Assembly (NCBI GenBank): GCA_944325535.1
Contig: CALVAL010000002.1
Location: 1-58,671, forward strand
Length of the DNA stretch: 58,671 nt
From: Candidatus Gastranaerophilales bacterium
GTDB lineage: Bacteria > Cyanobacteriota > Vampirovibrionia > Gastranaerophilales > Gastranaerophilaceae
Direction: 5' to 3'
The notes beneath the pieces are model-generated. The model searched no databases, was not told the DNA's origin, and saw only the letters and a program-made list of their open reading frames with translations. Of the stretch, positions 1 through 9,268 are shown piece by piece. The position numbers and the translations under genes were made by a program. Each line of letters begins with the position of its first letter. The stretch's first letter is position 1.

Positions 1-501
1 TTTACTGATGGATTAAGCACCTGTTTAACATCAAATGGTGGAGGACAAGGTGGAAAAACAGGTTTGTATTTTATCAACAAGCCAAGATTTGATAAATATA
101 AACAGTCAGATATTGTTGAAACTCTAAAAGTTGCAGGAGATACTCCCTTAATGAAAGTTCGAAACGGAACTAAAAAAGGGTTTGATGAGGCTTGCATTGG
201 TGATGGCATTAATTTAGCTTATCCTCAATCTAAAACAAGAAGGGGACGTGTCGGTAAAGGTTGTTCTCAAACACTTGATACAAGTTGCAATATGGGAACA
301 ATTGACGATTACAGGATTAGGCGATTAACTCCTCTTGAATGTTTTAGGCTTCAGGGTTTTCCTGATGAGATGGTAAAAACTGCAAGAACTCTTGGAATGG
401 CTGACTGTCATCTATACAAAATGGCAGGAAATGCCGTTACCGTAAATGTGATAGAGGCTGTCGCTAAAAAACTGGCAGAGGTTATTAATGGTACAACTTA
501 A
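1..501 (+). CDS. C5-cytosine DNA methyltransferase, C-terminal part (5' end outside window)
   Basis: The reading frame is open from the first base, so the gene begins upstream and only about 166 C-terminal residues are visible. The segment RRLTPLECFRLQGFPDEM matches motif IX (target-recognition flank) of cytosine-C5 methylases, and MAGNAVTVNV matches motif X, which completes the SAM-binding fold. The catalytic PC motif and SAM motif I lie outside the window, so activity cannot be judged. The stop overlaps the start of the next gene by 14 bases, which implies co-transcription with the phage head gene. The enzyme probably methylates phage DNA against host restriction; a host orphan methylase is less likely given the phage neighbours. 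Confidence 0.88.
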   Translation, partial: FTDGLSTCLTSNGGGQGGKTGLYFINKPRFDKYKQSDIVETLKVAGDTPLMKVRNGTKKGFDEACIGDGINLAYPQSKTRRGRVGKGCSQTLDTSCNMGTIDDYRIRRLTPLECFRLQGFPDEMVKTARTLGMADCHLYKMAGNAVTVNVIEAVAKKLAEVINGTT

Positions 502-1237
502 AGGTTTATTTAAACTTGCACCCTCTCTTGCAATAAAATATTTCAAAAACAAAAACAACAAATTTAGTTGGGATTGGTACGAACTTTGGCAAGATGCACA
601 CAAAAAATCGTTTACGGTCGCAAAAGTTATGCGTGAAGATGTATTAAAAGATATTCGTTCTGCTTTAGACAAAGCCCTTTCAGAAGGCAAAACATTCAGG
701 GAATTTTCAAAAGAAATTAAACCAACTTTGCAAAAGAAAGGTTGGTGGGGAGAACAGATTGTTGTTGATTCAAAAGGTACTGCCGAAAAAGTTCAACTCG
801 GTTCTATGTACCGATTAAAAACAATTTACTCCGTAAATATGCAAGTAGCTTATCAAACGGGAAGATATAAAACTCAAATCGAAAACAAAGAAAACAGACC
901 TTATTGGCAATATGTAGCCGTATTGGATGCAAATACAAGACCTGAACACGCACAATTACACGATTTAGTATTCCCTTGCGATGATGCCTTTTGGACAGCA
1001 TTCTATCCTCCTAATGGTTGGAGATGTCGTTGCAGGGTTAGGGCATTATCGGATAATTATGTCAAGAAGCATAATTTAACCGTTGATTTATCAGATAACA
1101 AACTATCCGAAGAGGAAAGACTTGTCTCTAAAAAATCAGGAGAATACAAGCCCGTTACTTTCTATACAGACCCATTAACAGGTAAGAAAATTGCACCTGA
1201 TGTTGGTTGGAGTTATAACCCCGCAGCAGATTTTTAA
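488..1237 (+). CDS. Mu gpF-like / SPP1 gp7-like phage head morphogenesis protein
   Basis: Minor head protein of 249 aa related to Mu gpF, thought to sit near the portal and help start capsid assembly. The recognisable core is TRPEHAQLHD at about residues 150-159 followed by PNGWRCRCRV at about 175-184, the Arg/Cys signature that ends the Mu F-like domain. The N-terminal helical region (about 30-80) fits the family. It is shorter than Mu gpF (roughly 400 aa) but similar to short versions in other prophages. The start overlaps the upstream methylase, so translational coupling is likely. No portal (gp29-like) gene is visible; it should lie to the left of the window. Confidence 0.85.
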   Translation: MVQLKGLFKLAPSLAIKYFKNKNNKFSWDWYELWQDAHKKSFTVAKVMREDVLKDIRSALDKALSEGKTFREFSKEIKPTLQKKGWWGEQIVVDSKGTAEKVQLGSMYRLKTIYSVNMQVAYQTGRYKTQIENKENRPYWQYVAVLDANTRPEHAQLHDLVFPCDDAFWTAFYPPNGWRCRCRVRALSDNYVKKHNLTVDLSDNKLSEEERLVSKKSGEYKPVTFYTDPLTGKKIAPDVGWSYNPAADF

Positions 1238-1270
1238 AGAACGTTTAAATATAATTTAAAGGAGCATAAA

Positions 1271-2083
1271 ATGACGATTGACAAAAAAAGTTTAATTAAT
1301 TGGGTTGGTGGTAAAAGATTATTGCGAAAAACAATAGAGCCACTTATTCCAAAAGATATTGTTTCATATATTGAGCCATTTGGCGGCGGTGGTTGGATTT
1401 TATTTTACAAAGACAAATGGGCTGATTTAGAAATCTACAACGATTTAGATTCAAGACTTGTTAATCTTTTCAGAATTGTAAAATATCATCCGAATGCTTT
1501 TAAGGAAGAATACAAGTATTTATTAGGTTCAAGAGAAATGTTCTTCCAATTTATGAACGGCACATTTATTACAGATATTCAAAAAGCTGTACAATTCTAT
1601 TTTATCATCACGCGCTCCTTCGGTGGTAAAGGTGGGACTTTTGGAACTGTAAAAAAATCTACCGGTGGTGCTTGTAAATCTCAAGCAAATGTTATGGATA
1701 AAATTGATGCTATCCACAAACGTCTTGATAAAGTTATGATTGAGAATAAAGATTTTGAAAAATTAATCAAACAGTATGACCATAAAGAGGCATTTTTCTA
1801 TTGCGACCCACCATACACTTCAGGTTGTGGATATGACGTTACAACAACAGAAGGTTTTGACCATGAAAGATTAAGAGACATTTTGAAAAATATTGAAGGT
1901 CGTTTTCTTTTGTCTTATGACGATTCTCCAAAAGTACGAGAATTATACAAAGGTTTTGAAATGATAGAAGTTGAAAGACAAAATGGCATTAACAATCGTC
2001 AGGGTGCTGATAGGCAAAATAAAACATATAAAGAGCTTTTAATTGCTAATTATCCTATTAAGGAACTTCATCATGCCGGATGA
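1271..2083 (+). CDS. D12-class (Dam-like) adenine-N6 DNA methyltransferase
   Basis: This 270-aa enzyme should transfer a methyl group from SAM to adenine N6 in DNA. WVGGK at residues 11-15 and EPFGGGG at 35-41 form the SAM-binding motifs of the alpha (D12) class, and DPPY at 179-182 is the catalytic motif. Length and motif order are normal for Dam-like enzymes. The start at 1271 has a good AAAGGAG site about 8 bases upstream. It lies between the gpF-like and gpG-like genes, and its 3' end overlaps the latter by 11 bases, so it is part of the phage late operon. Target sequence is unknown; no partner endonuclease is visible. Confidence 0.92.
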   Translation: MTIDKKSLINWVGGKRLLRKTIEPLIPKDIVSYIEPFGGGGWILFYKDKWADLEIYNDLDSRLVNLFRIVKYHPNAFKEEYKYLLGSREMFFQFMNGTFITDIQKAVQFYFIITRSFGGKGGTFGTVKKSTGGACKSQANVMDKIDAIHKRLDKVMIENKDFEKLIKQYDHKEAFFYCDPPYTSGCGYDVTTTEGFDHERLRDILKNIEGRFLLSYDDSPKVRELYKGFEMIEVERQNGINNRQGADRQNKTYKELLIANYPIKELHHAG

Positions 2084-2519
2084 ACCAATAGAGATTAGAT
2101 TAGATAACAAAGCCGTTGAAGAAGCATTGCTTGAGGTTGCTAAAAAAGCATCTGATTTACGACCATTGATGAAAAATATCGCAGGAATTATGGCAGATTC
2201 TACCGAAGAGAACTTTAAAGAAGAAGGTCGCCCAAAGTGGAAAGATTTGTCAGAAAAAACTAAAACTGCAAGAAGAAAAACAGGACATTATCCCGGACAA
2301 ATTCTTCAGGTTTCAGGTCAGTTGGCAATGTCTGTTACAACTCAATATGATAATGAATCAGCTATTATCGGTTCAAATAAGGTTTATGCTGCAATTCATC
2401 AACTAGGAGGTCTAGCAGGAAAGAATAAAAAAGTTTCTATTCCTGCTAGACCTTACCTAAAATTAACTGATGATGATTTTGAAGAAATTCTTATTGCAAC
2501 TTCAAAATTCTTATCTTAA
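2073..2519 (+). CDS. Phage virion morphogenesis protein (Mu gpG / P2 S-like)
   Basis: A 148-aa protein of the phage virion morphogenesis family that acts in tail completion or head-tail joining. Recognisable features are the N-terminal helical part, the segment RPKWKDLSEKT after a conserved N-F pair, and the C-terminal AAIHQLGG...IPARPYLKL, which is typical of the family (H-Q-x-G-G, then P-A-R-P-[FY]-L). I place the start at the ATG at 2073, preceded by AAGGA, rather than at an upstream alternative start at 2043, because the family begins this way. The stop codon ends one base before the stop of the convergent wzz gene, so the prophage fragment ends exactly here. Confidence 0.88.
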   Translation: MPDEPIEIRLDNKAVEEALLEVAKKASDLRPLMKNIAGIMADSTEENFKEEGRPKWKDLSEKTKTARRKTGHYPGQILQVSGQLAMSVTTQYDNESAIIGSNKVYAAIHQLGGLAGKNKKVSIPARPYLKLTDDDFEEILIATSKFLS

Positions 2520-3884
2520 TTACACCAAAACTTCTTGTATAATTTCTTTGTTCATTCTCTCTAACAATTGTTTTACACGCTTGTATAATTTAGCATCTGT
2601 ATTTCCTATTGAAGAAATTATGATAACATTGTTAATGTTTTCGATTCCAGTTTCAAACTCGTCTGAAATATCCGCTTTGACGAACTGGATATTCTTAAAT
2701 TGCTGTAACTGGCTTATAGTTTCGTCTTTCATTCCACCAAACACAACAAATGCAAGTTGTTCTTTCTTTTTCGCTAAAAGAACAGATTTTAAGTCAATAA
2801 AATCTTTTTCGATATCATAAATAATATTGTCGCCTAACATTGAGTAAGTGAGTTTTTTGTCTGTGTTTTCAACAAAGATTACCGCAAATAATGCTGCGAT
2901 TGCCCCAAATACGATACCAAGAATAATATTTGTGAACAGTTTAGGCGAAGTTTGTTCATAATCTTGTAATCTTCTCGGTTCTTTTAAAACGATTACGTTT
3001 GAGGATTCGGACATGTTGTCAACCAATCTTGCCCATTCTACTTTCTTTGCAAGCTCTGCAACCTTTTCGGCATCTTCACGTAGTGCGATTTCAGATTTTA
3101 TACCGCTTGCATATTGTCCTTGAATCCCTGATAACGCTTTTTGAGCAGATTTTGAGAAGGCACTCATCGCCGCAAGCCCGCCTGAACCTGCCATTGTATT
3201 TGCAGGCATACCGCTGATGGAGTTCATTTTTTTATCCAAATCAGCTTTAGCCTGTTTGTATTCTGCTTCAAGAACAGTTTTGTCAGACTTGGACTTTTCA
3301 CTGTTAAGTTCTTGGTGTAGAGCGATATAGTTGTTTATTATGGAATTTACTACACCATAAGCCAGTTCTTTGTCTTTACTTTTGTAGCTTATCGTTACAA
3401 CATTTGTGCCTTTTTTGTTTTCAAACGAAATTCCTTTTTTCAAGAATTTTTCTGTTGTTAAAGGTTTTCCTGTTTTTACTGTTGGAATAATTCCGAATAA
3501 TTTTTTGAAACGCAAATCATTTTCTTGAATAACTTTATCAATCACGAGTGGAGATTGCATAATTTCAAGTTCATTCATAAGATTTCCACCACCTGACATC
3601 AAGGCAGCCATTCCACCACCAGTTCCGACTTCAGATATAAAGTACGGATTGATTTCAGCCATGTTTGAACTGTTTGTTTTATTGATGTACAAATCTGCAT
3701 CAACAGTGTATTTCTTTGCGGAAATAAAAGTCATCAAGACAAAGAATGCAAATACTGCGACAAATACTTTTGCAATAAGGAACTTTCTGCTCCAAAGTGC
3801 AAAGAAGATTTTCTTTAAGTCGATAGTGAGTTCTTCGTCCAATTCGTCCTGCGGACAGTAGTAGTTTAAATTTTGCTCTTGCAT
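2520..3884 (-). CDS. Wzz-type polysaccharide chain-length regulator (PCP family)
   Basis: An inner-membrane polysaccharide co-polymerase of 454 aa that sets chain length or couples to export. It has a cytoplasmic N-terminus, a first membrane helix at about 35-54, a long periplasmic helical domain, a Pro-rich segment with TSPK at about 312-315, and a second membrane helix at about 317-338. An unusual extra of about 115 residues follows the second helix. It has a Rossmann-like beta/alpha pattern but no Walker A or tyrosine cluster, so I do not call it a BY-kinase. It is the last gene of the polysaccharide operon, 113 bases after the fusion gene, and meets the prophage gene tail to tail. Confidence 0.88.
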   Translation of the reverse strand: MQEQNLNYYCPQDELDEELTIDLKKIFFALWSRKFLIAKVFVAVFAFFVLMTFISAKKYTVDADLYINKTNSSNMAEINPYFISEVGTGGGMAALMSGGGNLMNELEIMQSPLVIDKVIQENDLRFKKLFGIIPTVKTGKPLTTEKFLKKGISFENKKGTNVVTISYKSKDKELAYGVVNSIINNYIALHQELNSEKSKSDKTVLEAEYKQAKADLDKKMNSISGMPANTMAGSGGLAAMSAFSKSAQKALSGIQGQYASGIKSEIALREDAEKVAELAKKVEWARLVDNMSESSNVIVLKEPRRLQDYEQTSPKLFTNIILGIVFGAIAALFAVIFVENTDKKLTYSMLGDNIIYDIEKDFIDLKSVLLAKKKEQLAFVVFGGMKDETISQLQQFKNIQFVKADISDEFETGIENINNVIIISSIGNTDAKLYKRVKQLLERMNKEIIQEVLV

Positions 3885-3997
3885 AATGTCTCCTTTATAT
3901 CATTAAATAATATTCAATCTTTTATTATTTACGCAATTCATTTAAATAAATCCAATTACCATAAAGATTCCGTGTATTTAAATTAACAATGCCATAT

Positions 3998-5350
3998 TTA
4001 TAAAATATAATTAACATTTTTATTTGCTCTAAAATTTTCTAATATGTCAGCTAAAAATATAGATTCTTGTTCATTCATTTTATAAGATTTTTTATTTATA
4101 TTTATTGCATTTAGAAAATCCGCTATTTCATATCTTAATCCATCATCATCAAAATTTAAGAATACTTTTTGAACTTTATTCAAATCTTCAAATCTTACTT
4201 CAAAATATTCAGTTTTCCACCAAGGTGCAGGAACATATATATAACCTTCTGTTCCTGAAATAATACAATTACCTTCTTTCTTTATCCCAATACCAACATT
4301 TGCAGTACCAACGGAATGTTTATATTTTAAAATAACTTTTGTCATTATATCAACTTTTGTCTCTTTATCAATAGATGTTACGTATTCAATATTTATAGGT
4401 TCTGTTCCAAGTAATTTAGCAATAATAAACAATGGATAGCTGCCTAATTCTGTTAAACTTCCACCACCAAGAGCAGATTTATATTCTCTAAGTGTTTTAT
4501 CTTTAATAAGTTTAGTAAATGTTGCATCTATATCTTTTATTTCTCCTATAATACCACTTTGTGCCATACTTATTAGTTTATCAAAGCATGGCGCATATGC
4601 AGTTTTTATAGCTTCTTGTATAATTAAACCTCCATCATTTGCAATCTTAAACAACTCTTCGGTTTGTTTTTTGCTTAATGTCATTGGTTTTTCACACAAG
4701 ACATGCTTTCCTACTTGTAATGCTTTTTTTGCATATTCATAGTGCATTATATGTGGAATTGCTATATACACAGCATCAACTTGAGCTAAAAATTTATCAT
4801 AATCCGTATAATAACTGTTTAAATCTAATTGTGTTATGAACTCTTTTAAATGTTCTTCATTTCTGCCAAATACATAATCAACATTTATACCGCTAACATA
4901 CTTTGATTCCTTTACAAATCTTTTTGCAATACGACCATTGCCAACAACACCTAATCTCAAAATATCATTTGCACTATTTCTTAAATCAGTAGAAGATATA
5001 CCTTTTGTTCTTTCTAAATATACTACTTCGCAAAAATCTTTTAAATAATCGAATTTTCCAAGCCAATCAGAACCAATTACAAATATATCAACATTGTATT
5101 TCTTTATGTCACGGACTTTTTGTCCCATATATTCTTCTACAATTATTAAATCAGCAAGCCCAGTGGATTTAACATTTTCTATACGTTCAGTAAGAGATTG
5201 TGATACATTAAGTTTTCCTCTTGAGATATCATAATCTTCACCGGTCACGCCTACAATTAAGTAATCTCCAAGGGCCTTTGCTCGTTTTAAAATATTTATA
5301 TGCCCTTGATGTAATAAATCAAATGTTCCGTATGTAATAACTCGCTTCAT
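3998..5350 (-). CDS. Fusion: glycerol-3-P cytidylyltransferase-like domain + Gfo/Idh/MocA oxidoreductase
   Basis: Two enzymes in 450 aa. Residues 1-130 are a TagD-like cytidylyltransferase with HQGH at 14-17 and RTKGISSTDLR at 114-124, the nucleotide-binding signatures of the family. Residues 131-450 are a Gfo/Idh/MocA oxidoreductase with the NAD(P) motif GVVGNGRIA at 134-142 and the conserved EKP at 220-222. The likely overall product is a CDP-activated sugar or polyol made after an oxidation or reduction step; the substrate is unknown. The start has a GGAGT site, and only two bases separate it from wzx. LicD lies two genes upstream, which suggests a CDP-donor and transferase pair. The domains are read with confidence, the joint pathway is inference. 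Confidence 0.88.
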   Translation of the reverse strand: MKRVITYGTFDLLHQGHINILKRAKALGDYLIVGVTGEDYDISRGKLNVSQSLTERIENVKSTGLADLIIVEEYMGQKVRDIKKYNVDIFVIGSDWLGKFDYLKDFCEVVYLERTKGISSTDLRNSANDILRLGVVGNGRIAKRFVKESKYVSGINVDYVFGRNEEHLKEFITQLDLNSYYTDYDKFLAQVDAVYIAIPHIMHYEYAKKALQVGKHVLCEKPMTLSKKQTEELFKIANDGGLIIQEAIKTAYAPCFDKLISMAQSGIIGEIKDIDATFTKLIKDKTLREYKSALGGGSLTELGSYPLFIIAKLLGTEPINIEYVTSIDKETKVDIMTKVILKYKHSVGTANVGIGIKKEGNCIISGTEGYIYVPAPWWKTEYFEVRFEDLNKVQKVFLNFDDDGLRYEIADFLNAININKKSYKMNEQESIFLADILENFRANKNVNYIL

Positions 5351-5352
5351 TT

Positions 5353-6600
5353 TTACTCCTTTGAAGTTTCTAATAACTTATACTTCCAAATTGAATACAC
5401 TCTAATGCCAAATACAACACTTTCTGTAATCAATACCATTAAGGCTATTGAATAAATATTCATTTTGTTAATAATAAATAATGTAAATAACCCTGCAATA
5501 TGAACAACAGAGCCAACAATTACACTTCTGTTAGCCTCTTTTGTATGTCCCAACGCTCCAATTAGCGGATAACCTACCAACATTGACGGAAAAACAACCA
5601 AAGATATCACACTAAAAATTCTTAGTACGTGATAAGCATTAGTCATGTCCAATCCGTAAAAATTTGTTATAAACTCTTGTGCAAAAATAAATACGATTGA
5701 ACAAGTCACAACGTTACAAAAAACTGCAACTTTAAACCATTTTTTGTACGTTTTAATATTTTTATTCTTTGCTACAAATGGATAAAGTGCACTCCCTAAA
5801 GGTGATTGTAAACCATTTAAAGCACTATAAATTTTTTCTGCAGCAACGTAATATCCAACCATAACCGTTGAACCGATTAAACCCAAACAAAATGTATTTG
5901 TATTTGTGTAAACAGATACCGATACTCGTGATAAAAAGAATTCCGAACTATACTTAAACTGTTTTTTTATTGCTGTCCACTTCGGGATATATAATTTTGC
6001 ACCTAAATGCTTAATAGCGAAATACATACCAATAGCCCCGGCCACCAAAAACCCCATAGAGTTTAATAACGGAACAATAATATAATCGCTTTCACGTTTT
6101 ACGAAAATAAAAATAAGAACCAAAAAAATCATTTTGGACAAAATATTTAGAAAAGTTATATATTTCATCCTTTCTAGACCTTGAAAAAACCAAACGGGAT
6201 AAATTGCATTCCCGACAACCATTAAAAAAGAAAGCATAAACACAAGCCAATTCTCTCGAAGTTTCGGGATAAAGAAAATTATTATACAAAGAAGGACAAA
6301 ACTTACAGTTAACAGGATAAATTTTATAAACATCACAGCGCTGAAAATATTTGATAAATTTTTTGTATTATGCCTGTTGACAGCGACTTCACGAGTGGCA
6401 GAAAGCCCAAAACCGTAATCCGTAAGCATAATAAAATAAGACATAAATGCGAATGCAAAAAACACCAAACCAAATTTTTCAACACCAAGAACTCTTGAAA
6501 GATAGGGCAGACTTACCAACGGAATTACATAAGATACTATTTGTAAAGCCGTTAAAGATACAAAATTTTCTAATAAATTTTTCTTTTCAGCTCTCATCAT
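5353..6600 (-). CDS. Wzx-like lipid-linked oligosaccharide flippase
   Basis: A 415-aa polytopic membrane protein with about 12 hydrophobic segments and the N-terminal pattern of polysaccharide flippases: VSYVIPLVSLPYLSRVLG, then FGLVFFAFAFMSYFIMLTDYG. It should flip undecaprenyl-pyrophosphate-linked repeat units across the inner membrane for the Wzy polymerase encoded four genes upstream. Two adjacent ATG codons are possible starts; the first overlaps the stop of licD by four bases (ATGA), which implies coupled translation. Length is normal for the family. Confidence 0.92.
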   Translation of the reverse strand: MMRAEKKNLLENFVSLTALQIVSYVIPLVSLPYLSRVLGVEKFGLVFFAFAFMSYFIMLTDYGFGLSATREVAVNRHNTKNLSNIFSAVMFIKFILLTVSFVLLCIIIFFIPKLRENWLVFMLSFLMVVGNAIYPVWFFQGLERMKYITFLNILSKMIFLVLIFIFVKRESDYIIVPLLNSMGFLVAGAIGMYFAIKHLGAKLYIPKWTAIKKQFKYSSEFFLSRVSVSVYTNTNTFCLGLIGSTVMVGYYVAAEKIYSALNGLQSPLGSALYPFVAKNKNIKTYKKWFKVAVFCNVVTCSIVFIFAQEFITNFYGLDMTNAYHVLRIFSVISLVVFPSMLVGYPLIGALGHTKEANRSVIVGSVVHIAGLFTLFIINKMNIYSIALMVLITESVVFGIRVYSIWKYKLLETSKE

Positions 6601-7529
6601 TGTTTCCTTTTATTATATGCATCTATCCACTTCAAATGACGAGGTTCCTCTATAACAGAAGGAAATTTTTGCCAGTTACCATATCTGTGCTCCAAAAATT
6701 TTTCAGGGTGATTGGGGGCCCAAAATTCAGCATCTTCAAATTTTACTTTCTGTAATGGATATAAATCATCTTTTTTAAGCCATTCTCCATATTTTAATGC
6801 TCCTGCGTATGTTGGATCACTATCTATTCCATATAATAAATTACTGCCTGATACATTAATATTTTTATTATTTTGTATTTCGTTCTCTAAAAATCTAATT
6901 TCTTTGTTAAAATTATTAATTTCTAAAAATTTTTTCTTTATATTCTTTATATATTGTAAATGACTTTTATAAGCATAATCGTCAGAATAAAAATCTAATG
7001 AGAAAAAATCACAAATATGAAAATCTTTGAAAGATGTTCCCATATAAATCTGTAACATACTACTTGTATGAATAAAAATCAACTGATTTGGATATTTTTT
7101 TAATAAATCATCTTCAAATTTTAATCTTTTACTAACACTCCAATACCTATTTCCAGCTCTTTTTACATAAATATATTTTTCTTTTGCTAATTGAATTAAT
7201 TTTTCATAATCGCTTCTGATTAAATCAAAATCCATATCATCATCCCACGGAATAAATCCCTTGTGCCGGACTGCACCAAGCAATGAGCCATATCCTATTA
7301 TTGGTGTAATTCCATTATTTTCAAGAATATTTGTAATATATTTAGCAAATTCTAAAGACTTTAACTGTACTTCTCTTAAATGTCCTGAAACTGGTTTTAA
7401 ATTATATATATCTGAAATTTTAGTTAAAAATTCATAGCTTTTTTTATAAGTACTAATTAGTGTGAAATTTTTGACAATTTTATTGATTATGTACCTTAAA
7501 ATAGCGTATAATTTATTAATATAATACAT
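6597..7529 (-). CDS. LicD-family phosphotransferase
   Basis: A 310-aa protein of the LicD/fukutin-type nucleotidyltransferase family, which transfers phosphocholine, phospho-ribitol or similar groups from a CDP donor to a glycan. The diagnostic block is GYGSLLGAVRHKGFIPWDDD at residues 79-98, followed by MDFDL, with the GS and WDDDxD residues that bind metal and nucleotide. The N-terminus is basic and hydrophobic and may associate with the membrane. It is coupled to wzx by a four-base overlap. The cytidylyltransferase fusion two genes downstream is a plausible maker of its donor. The transferred group cannot be named from the sequence. Confidence 0.9.
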   Translation of the reverse strand: MYYINKLYAILRYIINKIVKNFTLISTYKKSYEFLTKISDIYNLKPVSGHLREVQLKSLEFAKYITNILENNGITPIIGYGSLLGAVRHKGFIPWDDDMDFDLIRSDYEKLIQLAKEKYIYVKRAGNRYWSVSKRLKFEDDLLKKYPNQLIFIHTSSMLQIYMGTSFKDFHICDFFSLDFYSDDYAYKSHLQYIKNIKKKFLEINNFNKEIRFLENEIQNNKNINVSGSNLLYGIDSDPTYAGALKYGEWLKKDDLYPLQKVKFEDAEFWAPNHPEKFLEHRYGNWQKFPSVIEEPRHLKWIDAYNKRKQ

Positions 7530-7564
7530 GAAATATCCTTTCTATTATTTATTCATCATAATTC

Positions 7565-9268
7565 TTATTTAAAATATTTTTTTAGTTTATTGTACAAATT
7601 TTTATTATATCTGTTTTGAATATTTCCATCTGAAAGAAGTGTATTTTTATATCCTACAATATCTTGTTTGCAAGAATGCTGAACATATTTATACAAATAT
7701 TCATTTATTATTTCTTTGGGAAATTCTATATCACCAAAAAACTCTGTAAGTTCATCTATAAATTGATTTATGCCATTTTCTGTTGCTATATTCTTCTTAT
7801 AAACCTTTTTTGAAATCTCATCAGAGTATTCATTATATACCGGTTTACCATTTTTAATACCTTGAATAGCAGGTTCATTTGATGTAAACAGTGGCTCAGC
7901 AATTAAGTACATATCTTTTTCTTTAAATAAAAGTTCCCTTTTCATATAAATACAACAATTATTTTCTATTTTTTTACTCGCTGTTGAAAAAAACATACCT
8001 ATTACATTTTTATTTGGCAACATCTTTTGCAAAAAACGTTTTGAAGTAAAATTACCGGTTGTCATATCAATACTAAGCAAAGTATTACCTGGTATATTTA
8101 TATTATCTAAATACTTTTTATATTCTTTTCTGTTTTTCTCTTGCCATAATAATATATCTTTCTGATATTTTTGATAATATTGATTTCGTCTAAAATAAAC
8201 ATCCCACTTATTATATTTTATATTATTAGAACTTAAATATACCTTTGTTGTTAGATATTTATCAGACTCATAACCAAAACACTGTATATTAAGAATTCTT
8301 TGGGCATTTATATAAATATTGGTCTTTATTTCTTTTGCTAATTTTCTGTATATCTTTTGCAATAAGTAACCATCTCTTGCAACAAATAATAATGTTTCAT
8401 AGTTTTCACTTACAGAAATAATAAACTTTACATATGAATATGCCACGATACCGCCAATATAATATCCTAACAATTCATCAAAAGAACTGAATTTTTTATT
8501 TTTCAATGAGTGTAACGCAAAAACTGCAATTAATATACTAACATATACATTTTGCTTATTTAATTTATAAAAAACAGAGAATTTCCGGTTGTTTTTATCT
8601 GTCAAAAAATCAGAAATATATGATTCTAATTTATAACAATCTATTTTATGTTTTTTTGCTTGCTTTATATCATTATGATAACTATCACCAAAGTGTATAA
8701 TTTCAGATGGCTGAACCTTCATATCTTTTAAAACATAGTCATACAAAGAACCTTTGAGTTTTGTCTTTCCAATTTCTCCAGAAATGAATATTTTCTCATA
8801 CCTGGTATAACCATTTTTCTCTAGAAGATTTGATAAGAACTCTTTTGGTAGATACATATCAGATACCAAAATAATTGTTTTATTTTGTCTAAGAGCCTCA
8901 TTATATATTTTGAAATTAACTTGATGCTGGACTGTATATTTTTGTTCATAAATAAGTTCAATATCTTTAAACAATTTTAAGTTGTTAGGCATGTAATTAT
9001 AAATATCATCTATAGTTATATCTTCTTTGTCTATACTTGAATTTTTTCGAGCTGTTATTTCAGCATTAATTCTTTGCTCATAAAACTCTTCTTTTTTTTC
9101 TTTTATTGATATGTATTTAAATAAATCAGTCGGATTACAAAATAATCTTATTAATAAAGTGTCATAAATATCAAAGGAAATTATTTTGTGAGTAGATATT
9201 AATTTTATAATATCTTCATCTGTAATTTCAGTATTTATAACTGTACTAACTCTATTTTGTTTTAGCAT
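7565..9268 (-). CDS. HAD-superfamily hydrolase-like protein of a polysaccharide cluster
   Basis: This 567-aa protein starts with a haloacid-dehalogenase fold: FDIYDTLL (nucleophile D33; the usual second Asp is Tyr35, so general-acid phosphatase chemistry is doubtful), VSDMY with S136, KTKLKGS, and GDSYHND with D195 and D200. The C-terminal half (about 240-567) has no motif I can name, but the segment LLFVARDGYLLQKIY recurs, from memory, in similar HAD proteins within glycan clusters. Role in polymer modification or as a glycosyltransferase partner is unknown. It overlaps the upstream Wzy gene by 17 bases, so it belongs to the same transcript. Confidence 0.75.
   Translation of the reverse strand: MLKQNRVSTVINTEITDEDIIKLISTHKIISFDIYDTLLIRLFCNPTDLFKYISIKEKKEEFYEQRINAEITARKNSSIDKEDITIDDIYNYMPNNLKLFKDIELIYEQKYTVQHQVNFKIYNEALRQNKTIILVSDMYLPKEFLSNLLEKNGYTRYEKIFISGEIGKTKLKGSLYDYVLKDMKVQPSEIIHFGDSYHNDIKQAKKHKIDCYKLESYISDFLTDKNNRKFSVFYKLNKQNVYVSILIAVFALHSLKNKKFSSFDELLGYYIGGIVAYSYVKFIISVSENYETLLFVARDGYLLQKIYRKLAKEIKTNIYINAQRILNIQCFGYESDKYLTTKVYLSSNNIKYNKWDVYFRRNQYYQKYQKDILLWQEKNRKEYKKYLDNINIPGNTLLSIDMTTGNFTSKRFLQKMLPNKNVIGMFFSTASKKIENNCCIYMKRELLFKEKDMYLIAEPLFTSNEPAIQGIKNGKPVYNEYSDEISKKVYKKNIATENGINQFIDELTEFFGDIEFPKEIINEYLYKYVQHSCKQDIVGYKNTLLSDGNIQNRYNKNLYNKLKKYFK

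Noticed and set aside
2043-2072. Upstream start of the gpG-like protein
   Set aside because: It would add a hydrophobic tail not found in the family and has no ribosome-binding site; the ATG at 2073 has AAGGA.
2821-3860. BY-kinase in the C-terminal extension of Wzz
   Set aside because: No Walker A, Walker B or tyrosine cluster is present after the second membrane helix.
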